From NCBI GenBank assembly GCA_002706605.1, contig PALT01000015.1, positions 62,001 through 126,000 on the forward strand: a stretch of DNA of 64,000 bases, read 5' to 3'. A program made the position numbers and the translations under genes. The stretch comes from Rhodovulum sp. (lineage in GTDB: Bacteria; Pseudomonadota; Alphaproteobacteria; Rhodobacterales; Rhodobacteraceae). Position 1 is the stretch's first letter; every line of letters starts with the position of its first letter. This document shows positions 16,359 to 25,594 of this stretch, in pieces. The notes under the pieces are model-generated. The model saw nothing but the letters and a program-made list of their open reading frames with translations. It was not told the DNA's origin and did no database searches.

Positions 16359-18275
16359 ATGCGAAACACCGGCGAGGCGCGTGCAGTCGCAATCGCAAAG
16401 CAGGCCAACCACAGCGCGACCAAGCGTGTGACACTGGCCATTGGTTTGACCGCTGCGGCCCTGATGTGGGCGGCCGGACAGGCCAAAGCACAGGAAACGG
16501 TCATCACATCCCACGGCATTTCGACCTTTGACGAACTGTCCTATCCGGCGGATTTCCCGCATCTTAATTACGTCAATCCCGACGCGCCCAAGGGCGGTGA
16601 GATCTCACTGTCCGCGTTCGGCGGCTTTGATTCCATGAACCCCTATACGACCAAGGGGCGTGCGGCGGGTCTGGCGTCGGTGTTCTTTGAATCTGTCCTG
16701 ACCAGTACCGCCGATGATGCGACGGCGGCCTATTGTCTGCTGTGTGAGACGATGGAGTACCCCGAGGATCGCAGTTGGGTCATTTTCAACCTGCGCCCCG
16801 AGGCCAAGTTTTCCGACGGCACCCCCCTGACGGCCGAGGATGTCGCGTTTTCCTATGAGACCTTCCTGACCAAGGGCCTGCCCAGCTTCCGTGCGGTTCT
16901 GTCCAAACAGGTCGACAGGGTTGAGGTTCTGGGACCGCAGAAGATCAAGTTTACCTTCAAAGCGGGGGAGCCGACCCGCGATCTGCCGCAGGCGGTCGGG
17001 GGCTTGCCCGTGTTCTCCAAGGCGGATTTTGAGACGAACGGCTGGGACCTTGAGGAATCGACGCTAGAGACCTTTGTCGGTTCGGGGCCTTATGTGCTGG
17101 ACAACATGGATGTCGGCAAACGCATCGTTTATCAGCGCGATCCGGATTATTGGGGCGCGGATGTGCCGATCAACATCGGGCGCAATAATTTTGATAAAAT
17201 CCGTCTGGAATACTATGGCGATTACAACGCCGCGTTTGAGGGGTTCAAGGCGGGCGATTACACCTTCCGCAACGAGGCCTCGTCGAAACAATGGGCGACG
17301 GGCTATGACTTTCCCGCGTTAGAAAAGGGGCACGTGGTCAAGGCCGAGTTGCCCGATGGGGATATTTCGACCGGACAGAGCTTTATCTTCAACCTGCGCC
17401 GCGAACAGTTTCAAGATCCCCGCGTACGTCAGGCGATTGGGCTGCTGTTCAACTTTGAATGGTCGAACGACACTCTGTTCTATGGCCTCTATCAACGCAC
17501 GACGTCCTTTTGGGACAACAGCTATCTCAAGGCCGAAGGTGTCCCCAGCGCGGATGAACTGACCCTGCTGACGCCATTGGTCGAACAGGGGCTGTTGCCG
17601 GAAACGATCCTGACGGATGAGGCGGTTGTGCCGCCGGTCTCCTCGGATCGGCAGTTGGATCGCCGAAACCTGCGCGCGGCCTCGGCCCTGCTGGATGAGG
17701 CGGGCTGGACCGTGGGTGACGACGGGATGCGGCGCAACGCCAATGGCGATCTTTTGCGGGTCGCGATCATGAACGACAGCCAGACGTTTGAACGTGTGAT
17801 CAACCCGTTTGTAGAGAACATGCGCCGTGCGGGCATCGACGCGTCGCTGGAAAAGGTCGACAGCGCCCAGCAGGTCAACCGCGAACGCGCCTATGATTTC
17901 GATATGATCACCGAGCAATTCCCGATGTCCTTTGTACCGGGTAGTGGTCTGGCCCAATATTTCGGGTCCGAAACCGCAGACAGTTCGGTCTTTAACAAAA
18001 TGGGCCTCAAAAGCGCGGCTGTGGATGCCCTGATCGACCATGTCAAAGGCGCCGAGACGCAGGAACAGTTGAACATTGCGGTTCACGCTCTGGACCGTGT
18101 GCTGCGCGCGGAACTGTTCTGGGTGCCCCAGTGGTTCAAGCCGGTCCATACGGTCGCCTATTTCGACATGTACGAGCATCCCGAGACCCTGCCGCCCTAT
18201 TCGCTGGGTCAACTGGATTTCTGGTGGTACAACGCGGAAAAGGCAGAAAAACTCAAGGCCGAAGGCGCCTTATAA
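16359..18275 (+). CDS. yejA: YejA-like peptide ABC transporter substrate-binding protein
   Basis: The 638-residue protein starts after CGGGAGGATC. It has a long basic n-region before the signal-peptide core (LAIGLTAAALMWAAGQAKA, cleavage probably before Gln-Glu). The mature part belongs to the family 5 extracellular solute-binding proteins (LRPEAKFSDGTPLTAEDVAF is the family motif). Its start (HGISTFDELSYPADFPHLNY with VNPDAPKGGEIS) is typical of YejA. YejABEF imports oligopeptides and the peptide-nucleotide antibiotic microcin C in E. coli. It is the first gene of a yejABEF operon, with the permease starting 21 bases after its stop. Confidence 0.93.
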   Translation: MRNTGEARAVAIAKQANHSATKRVTLAIGLTAAALMWAAGQAKAQETVITSHGISTFDELSYPADFPHLNYVNPDAPKGGEISLSAFGGFDSMNPYTTKGRAAGLASVFFESVLTSTADDATAAYCLLCETMEYPEDRSWVIFNLRPEAKFSDGTPLTAEDVAFSYETFLTKGLPSFRAVLSKQVDRVEVLGPQKIKFTFKAGEPTRDLPQAVGGLPVFSKADFETNGWDLEESTLETFVGSGPYVLDNMDVGKRIVYQRDPDYWGADVPINIGRNNFDKIRLEYYGDYNAAFEGFKAGDYTFRNEASSKQWATGYDFPALEKGHVVKAELPDGDISTGQSFIFNLRREQFQDPRVRQAIGLLFNFEWSNDTLFYGLYQRTTSFWDNSYLKAEGVPSADELTLLTPLVEQGLLPETILTDEAVVPPVSSDRQLDRRNLRAASALLDEAGWTVGDDGMRRNANGDLLRVAIMNDSQTFERVINPFVENMRRAGIDASLEKVDSAQQVNRERAYDFDMITEQFPMSFVPGSGLAQYFGSETADSSVFNKMGLKSAAVDALIDHVKGAETQEQLNIAVHALDRVLRAELFWVPQWFKPVHTVAYFDMYEHPETLPPYSLGQLDFWWYNAEKAEKLKAEGAL

Positions 18276-18296
18276 TAAGAAAGCAGGCCAAGCGTT

Positions 18297-19451
18297 ATGG
18301 GTGCCTATATCCTCCGGCGGTTGTTGTTGGTCATCCCGACCCTGATCGGGATCATGGTGATCAACTTTACCCTGACCCAATTCGTGCCCGGTGGCCCGAT
18401 TGAACAGGTGATTGCCCGTGTTCAGGGCGAGGGTGACTCGCTCCAAGGGATTTCCGGTGGCGGGGACGCTGGCGCGGACCAAGGGGCCGATCTGGACCAA
18501 CGTTATATCGGGGCGCGCGGCCTGCCGCCCGAGTTTCTGGATCAGCTTGAGATCGAGATGGGCTTTGCCCGCATCGTTTGTGCGCCCGATCATGTCGGGG
18601 AACCCAATCTGGACGATCCCTCTTGTGTCAAAGAGGACATTCCGATCCTGAAACGGTTCGTGAACCTGATGGGGAACTACCTCGCCTTTGATTTCGGCGA
18701 GAGCTATTTCCGCTCAATCTCCGTGGTTGATCTGGTTCTGGAAAAGATGCCGGTGTCGATCACGCTGGGCCTGTGGTCGACCCTGTTGGCCTATCTGATT
18801 TCGATCCCTCTGGGCATTCGCAAGGCGGTGCGCGACGGCTCGTCCTTTGACACGTGGACGTCGGGCGCGATCATCGTGGCCTATGCCATTCCGGGGTTTC
18901 TGTTTGCGATCCTGTTGTTGGTGCTGTTCGCGGGCGGGTCCTATTTCCAGTGGTTCCCGCTGCGGGGTCTGACCTCGGACAACTGGGATGAGCTGAGCGT
19001 GATCGGCAAAATCGCCGATTATTTCTGGCACATCGCCCTGCCGGTCACCGCGACGACGATCTCAAGCTTTGCCACGCTGACCCTGCTGACCAAGAACAGC
19101 TTTCTGGACGAGATCAAAAAGCAATACGTCATCACCGCCCGCGCCAAGGGCCTTTCTGAGGGGCGGGTCCTTTATGGCCATGTGTTCCGCAATGCGATGT
19201 TGATCGTGATTGCGGGGTTCCCTGGCGTGTTCTTTAGCGTGTTTTTTGGGGCCTCGATCATTATCGAGACGATCTTTTCGCTGGATGGACTGGGCCGTCT
19301 CGGGTTTGAGGCGGCGGTTGATCGTGACTATCCCGTGGTGTTCGGCACGCTTTATGTGTTTGGCCTGATGGGGCTGTTGGTCGGTATCCTGTCGGACCTG
19401 ATGTATGTCTTTGTCGATCCCCGCATCGATTTCGAGAGCCGGAGGACCTAA
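18297..19451 (+). CDS. yejB: YejB-like peptide ABC transporter permease
   Basis: The 384-residue inner-membrane permease starts [20 protein letters not shown], the usual first membrane helix of the DppB/OppB family. It carries a long periplasmic insertion between helices 1 and 2, typical of YejB. The EAA loop for contact with the ATPase is visible as [20 protein letters not shown]. It pairs with YejE, which starts three bases after its stop codon. Six membrane helices are expected. Confidence 0.94.
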   Translation: MGAYILRRLLLVIPTLIGIMVINFTLTQFVPGGPIEQVIARVQGEGDSLQGISGGGDAGADQGADLDQRYIGARGLPPEFLDQLEIEMGFARIVCAPDHVGEPNLDDPSCVKEDIPILKRFVNLMGNYLAFDFGESYFRSISVVDLVLEKMPVSITLGLWSTLLAYLISIPLGIRKAVRDGSSFDTWTSGAIIVAYAIPGFLFAILLLVLFAGGSYFQWFPLRGLTSDNWDELSVIGKIADYFWHIALPVTATTISSFATLTLLTKNSFLDEIKKQYVITARAKGLSEGRVLYGHVFRNAMLIVIAGFPGVFFSVFFGASIIIETIFSLDGLGRLGFEAAVDRDYPVVFGTLYVFGLMGLLVGILSDLMYVFVDPRIDFESRRT

Positions 19452-19454
19452 GCC

Positions 19455-20564
19455 ATGATGACCCTGTCCCCCCTCGCGAAACGCCGCTGGCGCAACTTTC
19501 GCCGCAACGGTCGGGCCTATTGGTCGCTGATCATCTTTGGCGTTCTGTTCGGCCTGTCTCTGTGCGCTGAATTCCTTGCCAATGACAAACCGATCTATGT
19601 CCAATACCGTGGCGAAAGCTATTTCCCGATCTACAATTTCTACCCCGAAACCCAATTCGGCGGCGATCTGCGGACCGAGGCGGTGTATCGCGATATCGAG
19701 ATCGAATGCCTGATCGTGACGGGCGGATTGCTGGACTGTTGGGACGATCCCGAAGGTATCATTGCGGATGCCGAAGACGGGATTGTTGCGGGCGAAGAGA
19801 TCGAAAAGGGCCGCGTGATCTGGCCCCTGATCCCCTATAGCTATCAGACCGTGAACGACATCGACGGGGCCGCCCCGTCCGCGCCGGATGCCGAACACTG
19901 GCTGGGCACGGATGATACGGCGCGCGATGTGCTGGCGCGGGTGATTTACGGGTTCCGGTTGTCGATTGTGTTCACATTGATCGTCACCGTCTGTGCCACG
20001 ATCATCGGCATTATCGCGGGGGCCATTCAGGGGTATTTCGGGGGGTGGACGGACCTGTTGTTCCAGAGGGTTCTGGAAATCTGGACGTCGACGCCGAACC
20101 TTTACATCATCATCATCCTGTTCGCCATTCTGGGGCGCAGTTTCTGGTTGCTGGTCGGGCTGTCGATCCTGTTTGGCTGGCCCGCCTTGGTGGGCGTTGT
20201 GCGCGCCGAATTCCTGCGGGCGCGGAATTTCGAATATGTGCGCGCGGCGCGGGCGCTGGGCGTCGGGAATGCGACGATCATGTTTCGCCATATGTTGCCC
20301 AACGCGATGGTTGCGACCCTGACCATGCTGCCCTTTATCATCACCGGCACGATCGCCAGTTTGGCCAGCCTCGATTATCTGGGCTTTGGCCTGCCGTCCT
20401 CGGCGCCTAGCCTTGGGGAAATGACCCTGCAGGCGAAGCAGAACCTTCAGGCGCCGTGGCTGGCCTTTACCGCGTTTTTCACCTTTGCGACCATGCTGTC
20501 GCTGTTGGTGTTCATCTTTGAAGGTGTGCGCGACGCATTCGACCCGAGGAAGACCTTTCAATGA
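19455..20564 (+). CDS. yejE: YejE-like peptide ABC transporter permease
   Basis: The 369-residue second permease of the importer has an N-terminal cytoplasmic stretch (LAKRRWRNFRRNGRAYWSLI) leading into the first helix. The EAA loop reads RAARALGVGNATIMFRHMLP. A roughly 130-residue periplasmic segment after helix 1 contains paired cysteines (ECLIVTGGLLDC). That is typical of YejE and may form a disulfide. The end overlaps the ATPase start by four bases (ATGA), implying translational coupling. Confidence 0.94.
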   Translation: MMTLSPLAKRRWRNFRRNGRAYWSLIIFGVLFGLSLCAEFLANDKPIYVQYRGESYFPIYNFYPETQFGGDLRTEAVYRDIEIECLIVTGGLLDCWDDPEGIIADAEDGIVAGEEIEKGRVIWPLIPYSYQTVNDIDGAAPSAPDAEHWLGTDDTARDVLARVIYGFRLSIVFTLIVTVCATIIGIIAGAIQGYFGGWTDLLFQRVLEIWTSTPNLYIIIILFAILGRSFWLLVGLSILFGWPALVGVVRAEFLRARNFEYVRAARALGVGNATIMFRHMLPNAMVATLTMLPFIITGTIASLASLDYLGFGLPSSAPSLGEMTLQAKQNLQAPWLAFTAFFTFATMLSLLVFIFEGVRDAFDPRKTFQ

Positions 20565-22168
20565 GCACACTGTTAGAGGTTCGCGATCTCAGGGTCAGTT
20601 TCCGTCAGGACGGTCAGGATCATCTGGCGGTCAAGGGCGTGTCGTTCGACGTCAAACGCGGGGAAACCGTGGCCCTTGTGGGCGAGAGCGGATCGGGCAA
20701 ATCCGTGACCGCGCTGTCCTCGGTTGCGCTGCTTGGGGATAATGCGACGATTGCCGGTTCGATCACCTATGACGGACAGGAAATGGTCGGCGCGGATGAG
20801 GCGCGCTTGCGCAAGGTGCGCGGCAACGACATCAGCTTTATCTTTCAGGAGCCGATGACGTCGCTGAACCCGCTGCACACGCTGGAAAAGCAGCTGCGGG
20901 AATCCATCGAGTTGCACCAGGGTCTGCGCGGCGATGCGGTGCGGGCGCGCATCATCGAACTGCTGGAAAAGGTCGGCATCCGCGACGCCGAAAGCCGCCT
21001 GACCGCCTATCCCCACCAATTGTCCGGCGGTCAGCGTCAGCGCGTGATGATCGCCATGGCCCTTGCCAACGGGCCCGACCTGTTGATCGCGGATGAACCC
21101 ACCACCGCGCTGGACGTCACCATTCAGGCGCAGATCCTTGAGCTGTTGGCCGAGCTGAAGCAGACCGAAGATATGAGCCTGCTGTTCATCACCCACGATC
21201 TGGGCGTGGTGCGGCGCATCGCGGATCGGGTGGTTGTCATGAAGGACGGCGAGATCGTCGAGACCGGCGAAACCGCCGAGATTTTCGCGAACCCGCGCCA
21301 TCCCTATACGCAGATGTTGTTGAATGCGGAATCCGTTGGCAATCCGACGCCCGTGCCCGCAGATGCGTCCGAGATCATCAGCACCGACAAGCTGCGTATC
21401 TGGTTCCCGATCCAGCGTGGGTTCCTGCGCAAAACCGTCGGTCACGTCAAGGCCGTGAACGAAGCCACCCTGACCGTGCGTGAGGGCGAGACCCTTGGCA
21501 TCGTCGGAGAGAGCGGATCGGGCAAAACCACCCTTGCTCTTGCGATCATGCGCCTGATCGGCTCGCAAGGCGGGATCACCTTTGCGGGGGGCGATATTCA
21601 GGGCCTTGGCCCGCGTCAGTTGCGCCCGCTGCGCCGTGACATGCAAATCGTGTTTCAGGATCCCTATGGCAGTCTCAGCCCACGGATGAGCATCGAGCAG
21701 ATCATCGCCGAAGGTCTGGGTGTGCATGGTGTGCAATCGGGTCGCCCCGTGCGCGAAGAGGTCGCCGAGATCATGCAAGAGGTCGGGTTGGACCCCGCGA
21801 TGATGCACCGCTATCCGCACGAATTTTCGGGGGGACAGCGTCAGAGGATCGCCATCGCGCGCGCCATGATCCTGCGTCCGCGTCTGGTGGTTCTGGATGA
21901 GCCGACCTCTGCTCTGGATATGACGGTACAGGTGCAGATCGTCGATCTGCTGCGTGATTTGCAACAGAAATACCGGCTGGCCTATCTGTTCATCAGTCAC
22001 GACCTCAAGGTCGTGCGCGCCATGAGCCACAAGATCGTCGTCATGCGTAATGGCGACATCGTTGAGGCGGGCAGCGCGGATCAGGTGTTTGACGCGCCCA
22101 GCCACCCCTATACGCAGGAATTGCTGGCCGCCGCGCTGGACCTCAGGGCGCAGGACAAGGCGGGCTAG
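20561..22168 (+). CDS. yejF: YejF-like duplicated ABC ATPase of the peptide importer
   Basis: The 535-residue protein is a fusion of two ABC ATPase domains. Domain 1 has Walker A GESGSGKSVT (about residue 42), signature LSGGQRQRVMIA and Walker B LLIADEPTTAL. Domain 2 has GESGSGKTTL (about residue 316), FSGGQRQRIAIARA and LVVLDEPTSAL. This two-in-one arrangement is diagnostic for YejF as opposed to separate DppD and DppF. It powers the YejBE permeases from the cytoplasmic face. A glycosyltransferase gene follows after three bases. Confidence 0.95.
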   Translation: MSTLLEVRDLRVSFRQDGQDHLAVKGVSFDVKRGETVALVGESGSGKSVTALSSVALLGDNATIAGSITYDGQEMVGADEARLRKVRGNDISFIFQEPMTSLNPLHTLEKQLRESIELHQGLRGDAVRARIIELLEKVGIRDAESRLTAYPHQLSGGQRQRVMIAMALANGPDLLIADEPTTALDVTIQAQILELLAELKQTEDMSLLFITHDLGVVRRIADRVVVMKDGEIVETGETAEIFANPRHPYTQMLLNAESVGNPTPVPADASEIISTDKLRIWFPIQRGFLRKTVGHVKAVNEATLTVREGETLGIVGESGSGKTTLALAIMRLIGSQGGITFAGGDIQGLGPRQLRPLRRDMQIVFQDPYGSLSPRMSIEQIIAEGLGVHGVQSGRPVREEVAEIMQEVGLDPAMMHRYPHEFSGGQRQRIAIARAMILRPRLVVLDEPTSALDMTVQVQIVDLLRDLQQKYRLAYLFISHDLKVVRAMSHKIVVMRNGDIVEAGSADQVFDAPSHPYTQELLAAALDLRAQDKAG

Positions 22169-22171
22169 GGC

Positions 22172-23383
22172 ATGCGTATCCTGCTGGTCCATCAAAACTA
22201 TCCGGGGCAATTCCTGCGCATCGCTCCGGCGCTGGAACAACGCGGGCATGAGGTGATGGCCCTGACCCGCAGCGACAATACCCGTCAGATTTCCATGCGC
22301 CACATGCGGTACCAGCATGAGGATATCAATCCGACCGGTCCCGGTGCGTCCTATATGAAACACGCCGCGCGGGGTGGTTCGGCGGCGCGGGCGGCACAGG
22401 CCCTGCGCGACAAGCACGGGTTTTCGCCCGACGTGATTTTCGGCCATCCGGGGTGGGGCGAGACCCTGTTCCTGCGCGAGGTTTGGCCAAGCGCGCGCCT
22501 GTTGACCTATGCCGAGTTTTATTACGGCACCGAAGGGCGCGATTGGGGCTTCGACCCCGAGTTCAGCCAAGACACTTTGGGCAGTCGCGTCGGCTTGATC
22601 AGCCGTCAGGCGCATCTTTTGCAGGCGCTTCAGCAATCCGACGCCGCCCTGTCCCCAACCAATTGGCAGGCCAGCACCTTCCCCCAAGAATACCGCGACC
22701 GCATCTATGTGGTGCATGACGGGATCGACACCGATCTGGCCCGCCCGAACCCCGATGCGCGCCTGACCCTGAAGACGGGGCAGGTGTTCAACGCAGGCGA
22801 TGAGGTGCTGACCTATGTCGGGCGCAATCTGGAACCCTATCGCGGCTATCACACGTTCATGCGGGCCCTGCCCGAGGTTCTGGCGCGCCGCCCCAACGCC
22901 CATGCGGTGATCGTCGGCGGCGACGGGGTCAGCTATGGCACCGCCCGCGCGGACGGGGTCAGTTGGAAGCAACATATGCTGAACGAGGTGGGCGGGAACC
23001 TCGACATGAACCGCGTTCATTTCACTGGCAAGCTGTCCTATCCCGATTTCATCAGCCTCCTTCAGATCAGCCGCGTGCACGCCTATCTCAGCTATCCGTT
23101 CGTCCTGTCGTGGTCGTTGATGGAGGCGATGAGCGCGGGGTGCCACATCGTCGGGTCGGACACGTCGCCCGTGGCCGAGGTGATCCACGATGGCCAGACG
23201 GGACAATTGGTCGATTTCTTTGACGTGCCCGCGTGGTCCGAGGCCTTGGTCAACGGCCTTGCCAATCCGCGCGATTTCGATCACCTGCGCACAGGTGCAC
23301 GGGCGCTGATCAAAGAGAACTATGATCTGCGCACCGTGTGCCTGCCCAAGCTGATCGAGTTTGTGGAAACCGCAGGGGCGTGA
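22172..23383 (+). CDS. Glycosyltransferase, GT4-like (GT-B fold)
   Basis: The 403-residue protein has no membrane segments. It starts MRILLVHQNYPGQFLRIAPA, an N-terminal Rossmann strand with the acceptor-side loop. It keeps the GT4 donor-site sequence YPFVLSWSLMEAMSAGCHIVG, with the conserved Glu, plus an upstream sugar-nucleotide loop (LTYVGRNLEPYRGYHTFMRAL). It should transfer a sugar from a nucleotide donor to an unknown acceptor, probably in surface polysaccharide or glycolipid synthesis. It lies three bases after yejF and so looks like the last gene of that operon, which is functionally unexpected. Its stop codon is directly adjacent to the stop of hemN. Confidence 0.87.
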   Translation: MRILLVHQNYPGQFLRIAPALEQRGHEVMALTRSDNTRQISMRHMRYQHEDINPTGPGASYMKHAARGGSAARAAQALRDKHGFSPDVIFGHPGWGETLFLREVWPSARLLTYAEFYYGTEGRDWGFDPEFSQDTLGSRVGLISRQAHLLQALQQSDAALSPTNWQASTFPQEYRDRIYVVHDGIDTDLARPNPDARLTLKTGQVFNAGDEVLTYVGRNLEPYRGYHTFMRALPEVLARRPNAHAVIVGGDGVSYGTARADGVSWKQHMLNEVGGNLDMNRVHFTGKLSYPDFISLLQISRVHAYLSYPFVLSWSLMEAMSAGCHIVGSDTSPVAEVIHDGQTGQLVDFFDVPAWSEALVNGLANPRDFDHLRTGARALIKENYDLRTVCLPKLIEFVETAGA

Positions 23384-24739
23384 TCAGATGGCGGAACTGT
23401 GGCCTGCTTTGGAAAGGTCATAGGCATCAAACCCGCGCGCCATCATGCGCGTCAGGGGCTGACCCTCGGGACGGATAACGAAATCGCCGCTGTCTAGGCT
23501 GACGTATCCGGCGAATTCATCGGCAACCTGTTTGAACATCGCGGTGATCTGCTCGGGCGTTTTGCCAAAGCTCTCGCACATCTCGTCGCGCGAAATGCGG
23601 AAATCGCACATCAGCGCCTCAATCATGCGTGACCGCAACAGGTCCTCACCCGCAAAGGCATGGCCGCGATGGGTGGCGAATTCGCCCTTTTGGATGTGAC
23701 CGGTATAGGCCGAGGTGGCGGCGTTGTTTTGCGCGAACCCTTGGGGGAAACGCGAAATGGCGGACGCGCCCAGACCAATCAGAACGTCCGACGTGTCGTC
23801 GGTGTAGCCTTGGAAATTCCGGCGCAAACGACCGGTGCGTGCCGCGATGTCCAACCCGTCGCCCTTGCGCGCGAAATGGTCGATGCCGATTTCCGTGTAA
23901 TCATCCCACAGGAACAGACGCCGCGCGGTTTCAAACAGGCGCAGACGTTCCTGCGGCGTGGGCAGGGCGTCCGACGGGATCATCTGTTGCCGCTTGGCCA
24001 TCCACGGCACATGCGCATAGCCATAAAGGGCCACGCGGTCCGGCGACAGCGCCAGCAGTTTCTGAACGCTTTCGGTGATGCGTTCCTTGGTCTGGTGGGG
24101 CAGACCGAACAGGATGTCCGTGTTCAGGCTCTGGATGCCATGGTCGCGGATCATATCGACCGCGCGCTTGGTGGTCTCAAAGCTCTGGATGCGGCCGATG
24201 ACGGTCTGGATTTCGGGGTCGAAATCCTGCACCCCGATCGAGGCGCGGGTCATTCCCATTTCGGCCAGTGCATCCATACGCGCCTGATCGACCTCGTTGG
24301 GGTCGATCTCGACCGAGAATTCGGCGTTCGGGGCAAGCGGGGCCACGTCAAACACGGCCTGCGCGACCTCACGGATCATGTCGGGCGACAACAGGGTCGG
24401 CGTCCCGCCCCCCCAATGCAGCCGCGACAGGGTCACGCCCTTGGGCAGGGTCCGGCCCAGCATCGCGATTTCCGTCAGCAGCGTGTCGATATAGGCGCGC
24501 ACAGGCGAATCCGTCTGCGTCCCCTGGGTCCGGCAGGCACAGAACCAGCACAACCTGCGGCAGAAGGGCACGTGCAGATACAGGGATATCTGCGCCCCCT
24601 CGGGGATCGCGCGAATCCAGCTGGAAAACTGGGAATTTCCGACGCTTGACGAAAAATGCGGCGCGGTCGGGTAACTCGTGTATCGAGGGACCCGCGCGTC
24701 AAAAAGGCCGAACTTGGCAAGTTGCGATTCAGTGCTCAT
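23384..24739 (-). CDS. hemN: Oxygen-independent coproporphyrinogen III oxidase
   Basis: The 451-residue radical-SAM enzyme has its cluster motif at Cys 60, 64 and 67 (PFCRRLCWFCAC, CxxxCxxC followed by CxC as in true HemN). An N-terminal trip-wire segment (PRYTSYPTAPHF) and the HWGGGTP S-adenosylmethionine-binding region are also present. These separate HemN from the HemW-like proteins. It converts coproporphyrinogen III to protoporphyrinogen IX without oxygen. It is divergent from fnrL and shares the FNR box at 24775-24788. No Shine-Dalgarno sequence is visible before the ATG; see the finding on a possible leaderless transcript. Confidence 0.95.
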   Translation of the reverse strand: MSTESQLAKFGLFDARVPRYTSYPTAPHFSSSVGNSQFSSWIRAIPEGAQISLYLHVPFCRRLCWFCACRTQGTQTDSPVRAYIDTLLTEIAMLGRTLPKGVTLSRLHWGGGTPTLLSPDMIREVAQAVFDVAPLAPNAEFSVEIDPNEVDQARMDALAEMGMTRASIGVQDFDPEIQTVIGRIQSFETTKRAVDMIRDHGIQSLNTDILFGLPHQTKERITESVQKLLALSPDRVALYGYAHVPWMAKRQQMIPSDALPTPQERLRLFETARRLFLWDDYTEIGIDHFARKGDGLDIAARTGRLRRNFQGYTDDTSDVLIGLGASAISRFPQGFAQNNAATSAYTGHIQKGEFATHRGHAFAGEDLLRSRMIEALMCDFRISRDEMCESFGKTPEQITAMFKQVADEFAGYVSLDSGDFVIRPEGQPLTRMMARGFDAYDLSKAGHSSAI

Positions 24740-24774
24740 TGGCGTAGCGTTACCGATGACGTACCCGATCAGCC

Positions 24775-24788
24775 TTGATCGAAATCAA
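24775..24788. promoter_or_regulatory. FNR/FnrL box between hemN and fnrL
   Basis: TTGATCGAAATCAA is a perfect match to the TTGAT-N4-ATCAA consensus. Its centre is 41.5 bases from position 24740, one base before the hemN start codon. That suits activation of hemN. Relative to fnrL it lies only 19 bases before the ATG, which suits autoregulation. Confidence 0.92.
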
Positions 24789-24806
24789 TTTCGGACGAAG
24801 ACAGCC

Positions 24807-25553
24807 ATGGCCGCGAACGACCAAGCCCTTGCCCATGTAGATTGCGGAAACTGCCCGATCCGCCACCGTGCCGTGTGCGCACGTTGCGAGGGGGATGAAC
24901 TGCGCCAGCTGGAAGAGATGAAATACTATCGCACCTATGACGCGGGTCAGACCGTCGTCTGGTCGGGTGACAAGATGGATTTCGTCGCCTCGGTGGTTGA
25001 GGGCATCGCGACCTTGTCCCAAACGATGGAAGATGGCCGCACGCAAATGGTTGGCCTGTTGTTGCCGTCCGATTTTGTCGGACGTCCGGGGCGGGATACC
25101 GCGGCCTACGACGTGGTCGCGACGACCCGTCTGACGGTCTGTTGTTTCCGCAAAAAGCCGTTTGAGCAAATGATGCAGGACACGCCGCATATCGGTCAGC
25201 GTCTTTTGGAAATGACGTTGGACGAACTGGATGCGGCGCGGGAATGGATGCTGCTTTTGGGGCGCAAGACCGCGCGCGAAAAGATTGCGTCGCTGTTGGC
25301 GATTATTGCGCGACGCGATGCGTCGTTGAACCTTGCGTCGATCACCGGTCGTGTGGTGTTCGACCTGCCCCTGACGCGTGAGGCGATGGCGGATTACCTT
25401 GGTCTGACGCTTGAAACCGTCAGCCGTCAGATTTCCGCGCTGAAACGCGATGGCGTCATTCAGCTTGAGGGCAAGCGCCACATCACCATCCCCGACATGC
25501 AACAATTGTTGGATGAAACGGGCGATGACACCGACGGCGGTATGCTGGCCTAA
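24807..25553 (+). CDS. fnrL: FNR-type oxygen-sensing transcription regulator
   Basis: The 248-residue Crp/Fnr protein starts at ATG 24807; an upstream in-frame ATG at 24759 would place the FNR box inside the gene. N-terminal cysteines at 13, 16, 24 and 27 (CGNCPIRHRAVCARC) plus a Cys-Cys pair near 112 supply the ligands for an oxygen-labile [4Fe-4S] cluster. The recognition helix is in LTREAMADYLGLTLETVSRQ; the E-x2-S-R pattern is that of true FNR proteins, matching the TTGAT half-site. It should activate hemN, ccoNOQP, ccoGHIS and the nearby usp gene at low oxygen. Confidence 0.95.
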   Translation: MAANDQALAHVDCGNCPIRHRAVCARCEGDELRQLEEMKYYRTYDAGQTVVWSGDKMDFVASVVEGIATLSQTMEDGRTQMVGLLLPSDFVGRPGRDTAAYDVVATTRLTVCCFRKKPFEQMMQDTPHIGQRLLEMTLDELDAAREWMLLLGRKTAREKIASLLAIIARRDASLNLASITGRVVFDLPLTREAMADYLGLTLETVSRQISALKRDGVIQLEGKRHITIPDMQQLLDETGDDTDGGMLA

Positions 25554-25594
25554 CGGGTGTCGGCGGGCGCGGGTCGCGCCCACCTGCGCGGGCG

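Noticed and set aside
16359-22168. Microcin or natural-product biosynthesis cluster
   Set aside because: Only import genes of the YejABEF type are present; no precursor peptide or modifying enzyme is seen.
20573-23284. A 903-codon open frame on the minus strand opposite yejF and the glycosyltransferase gene
   Set aside because: The plus strand encodes recognisable proteins with intact motifs throughout. The minus frame has low-complexity Arg/His/Gln-rich composition and no domain. It is a GC-rich shadow.
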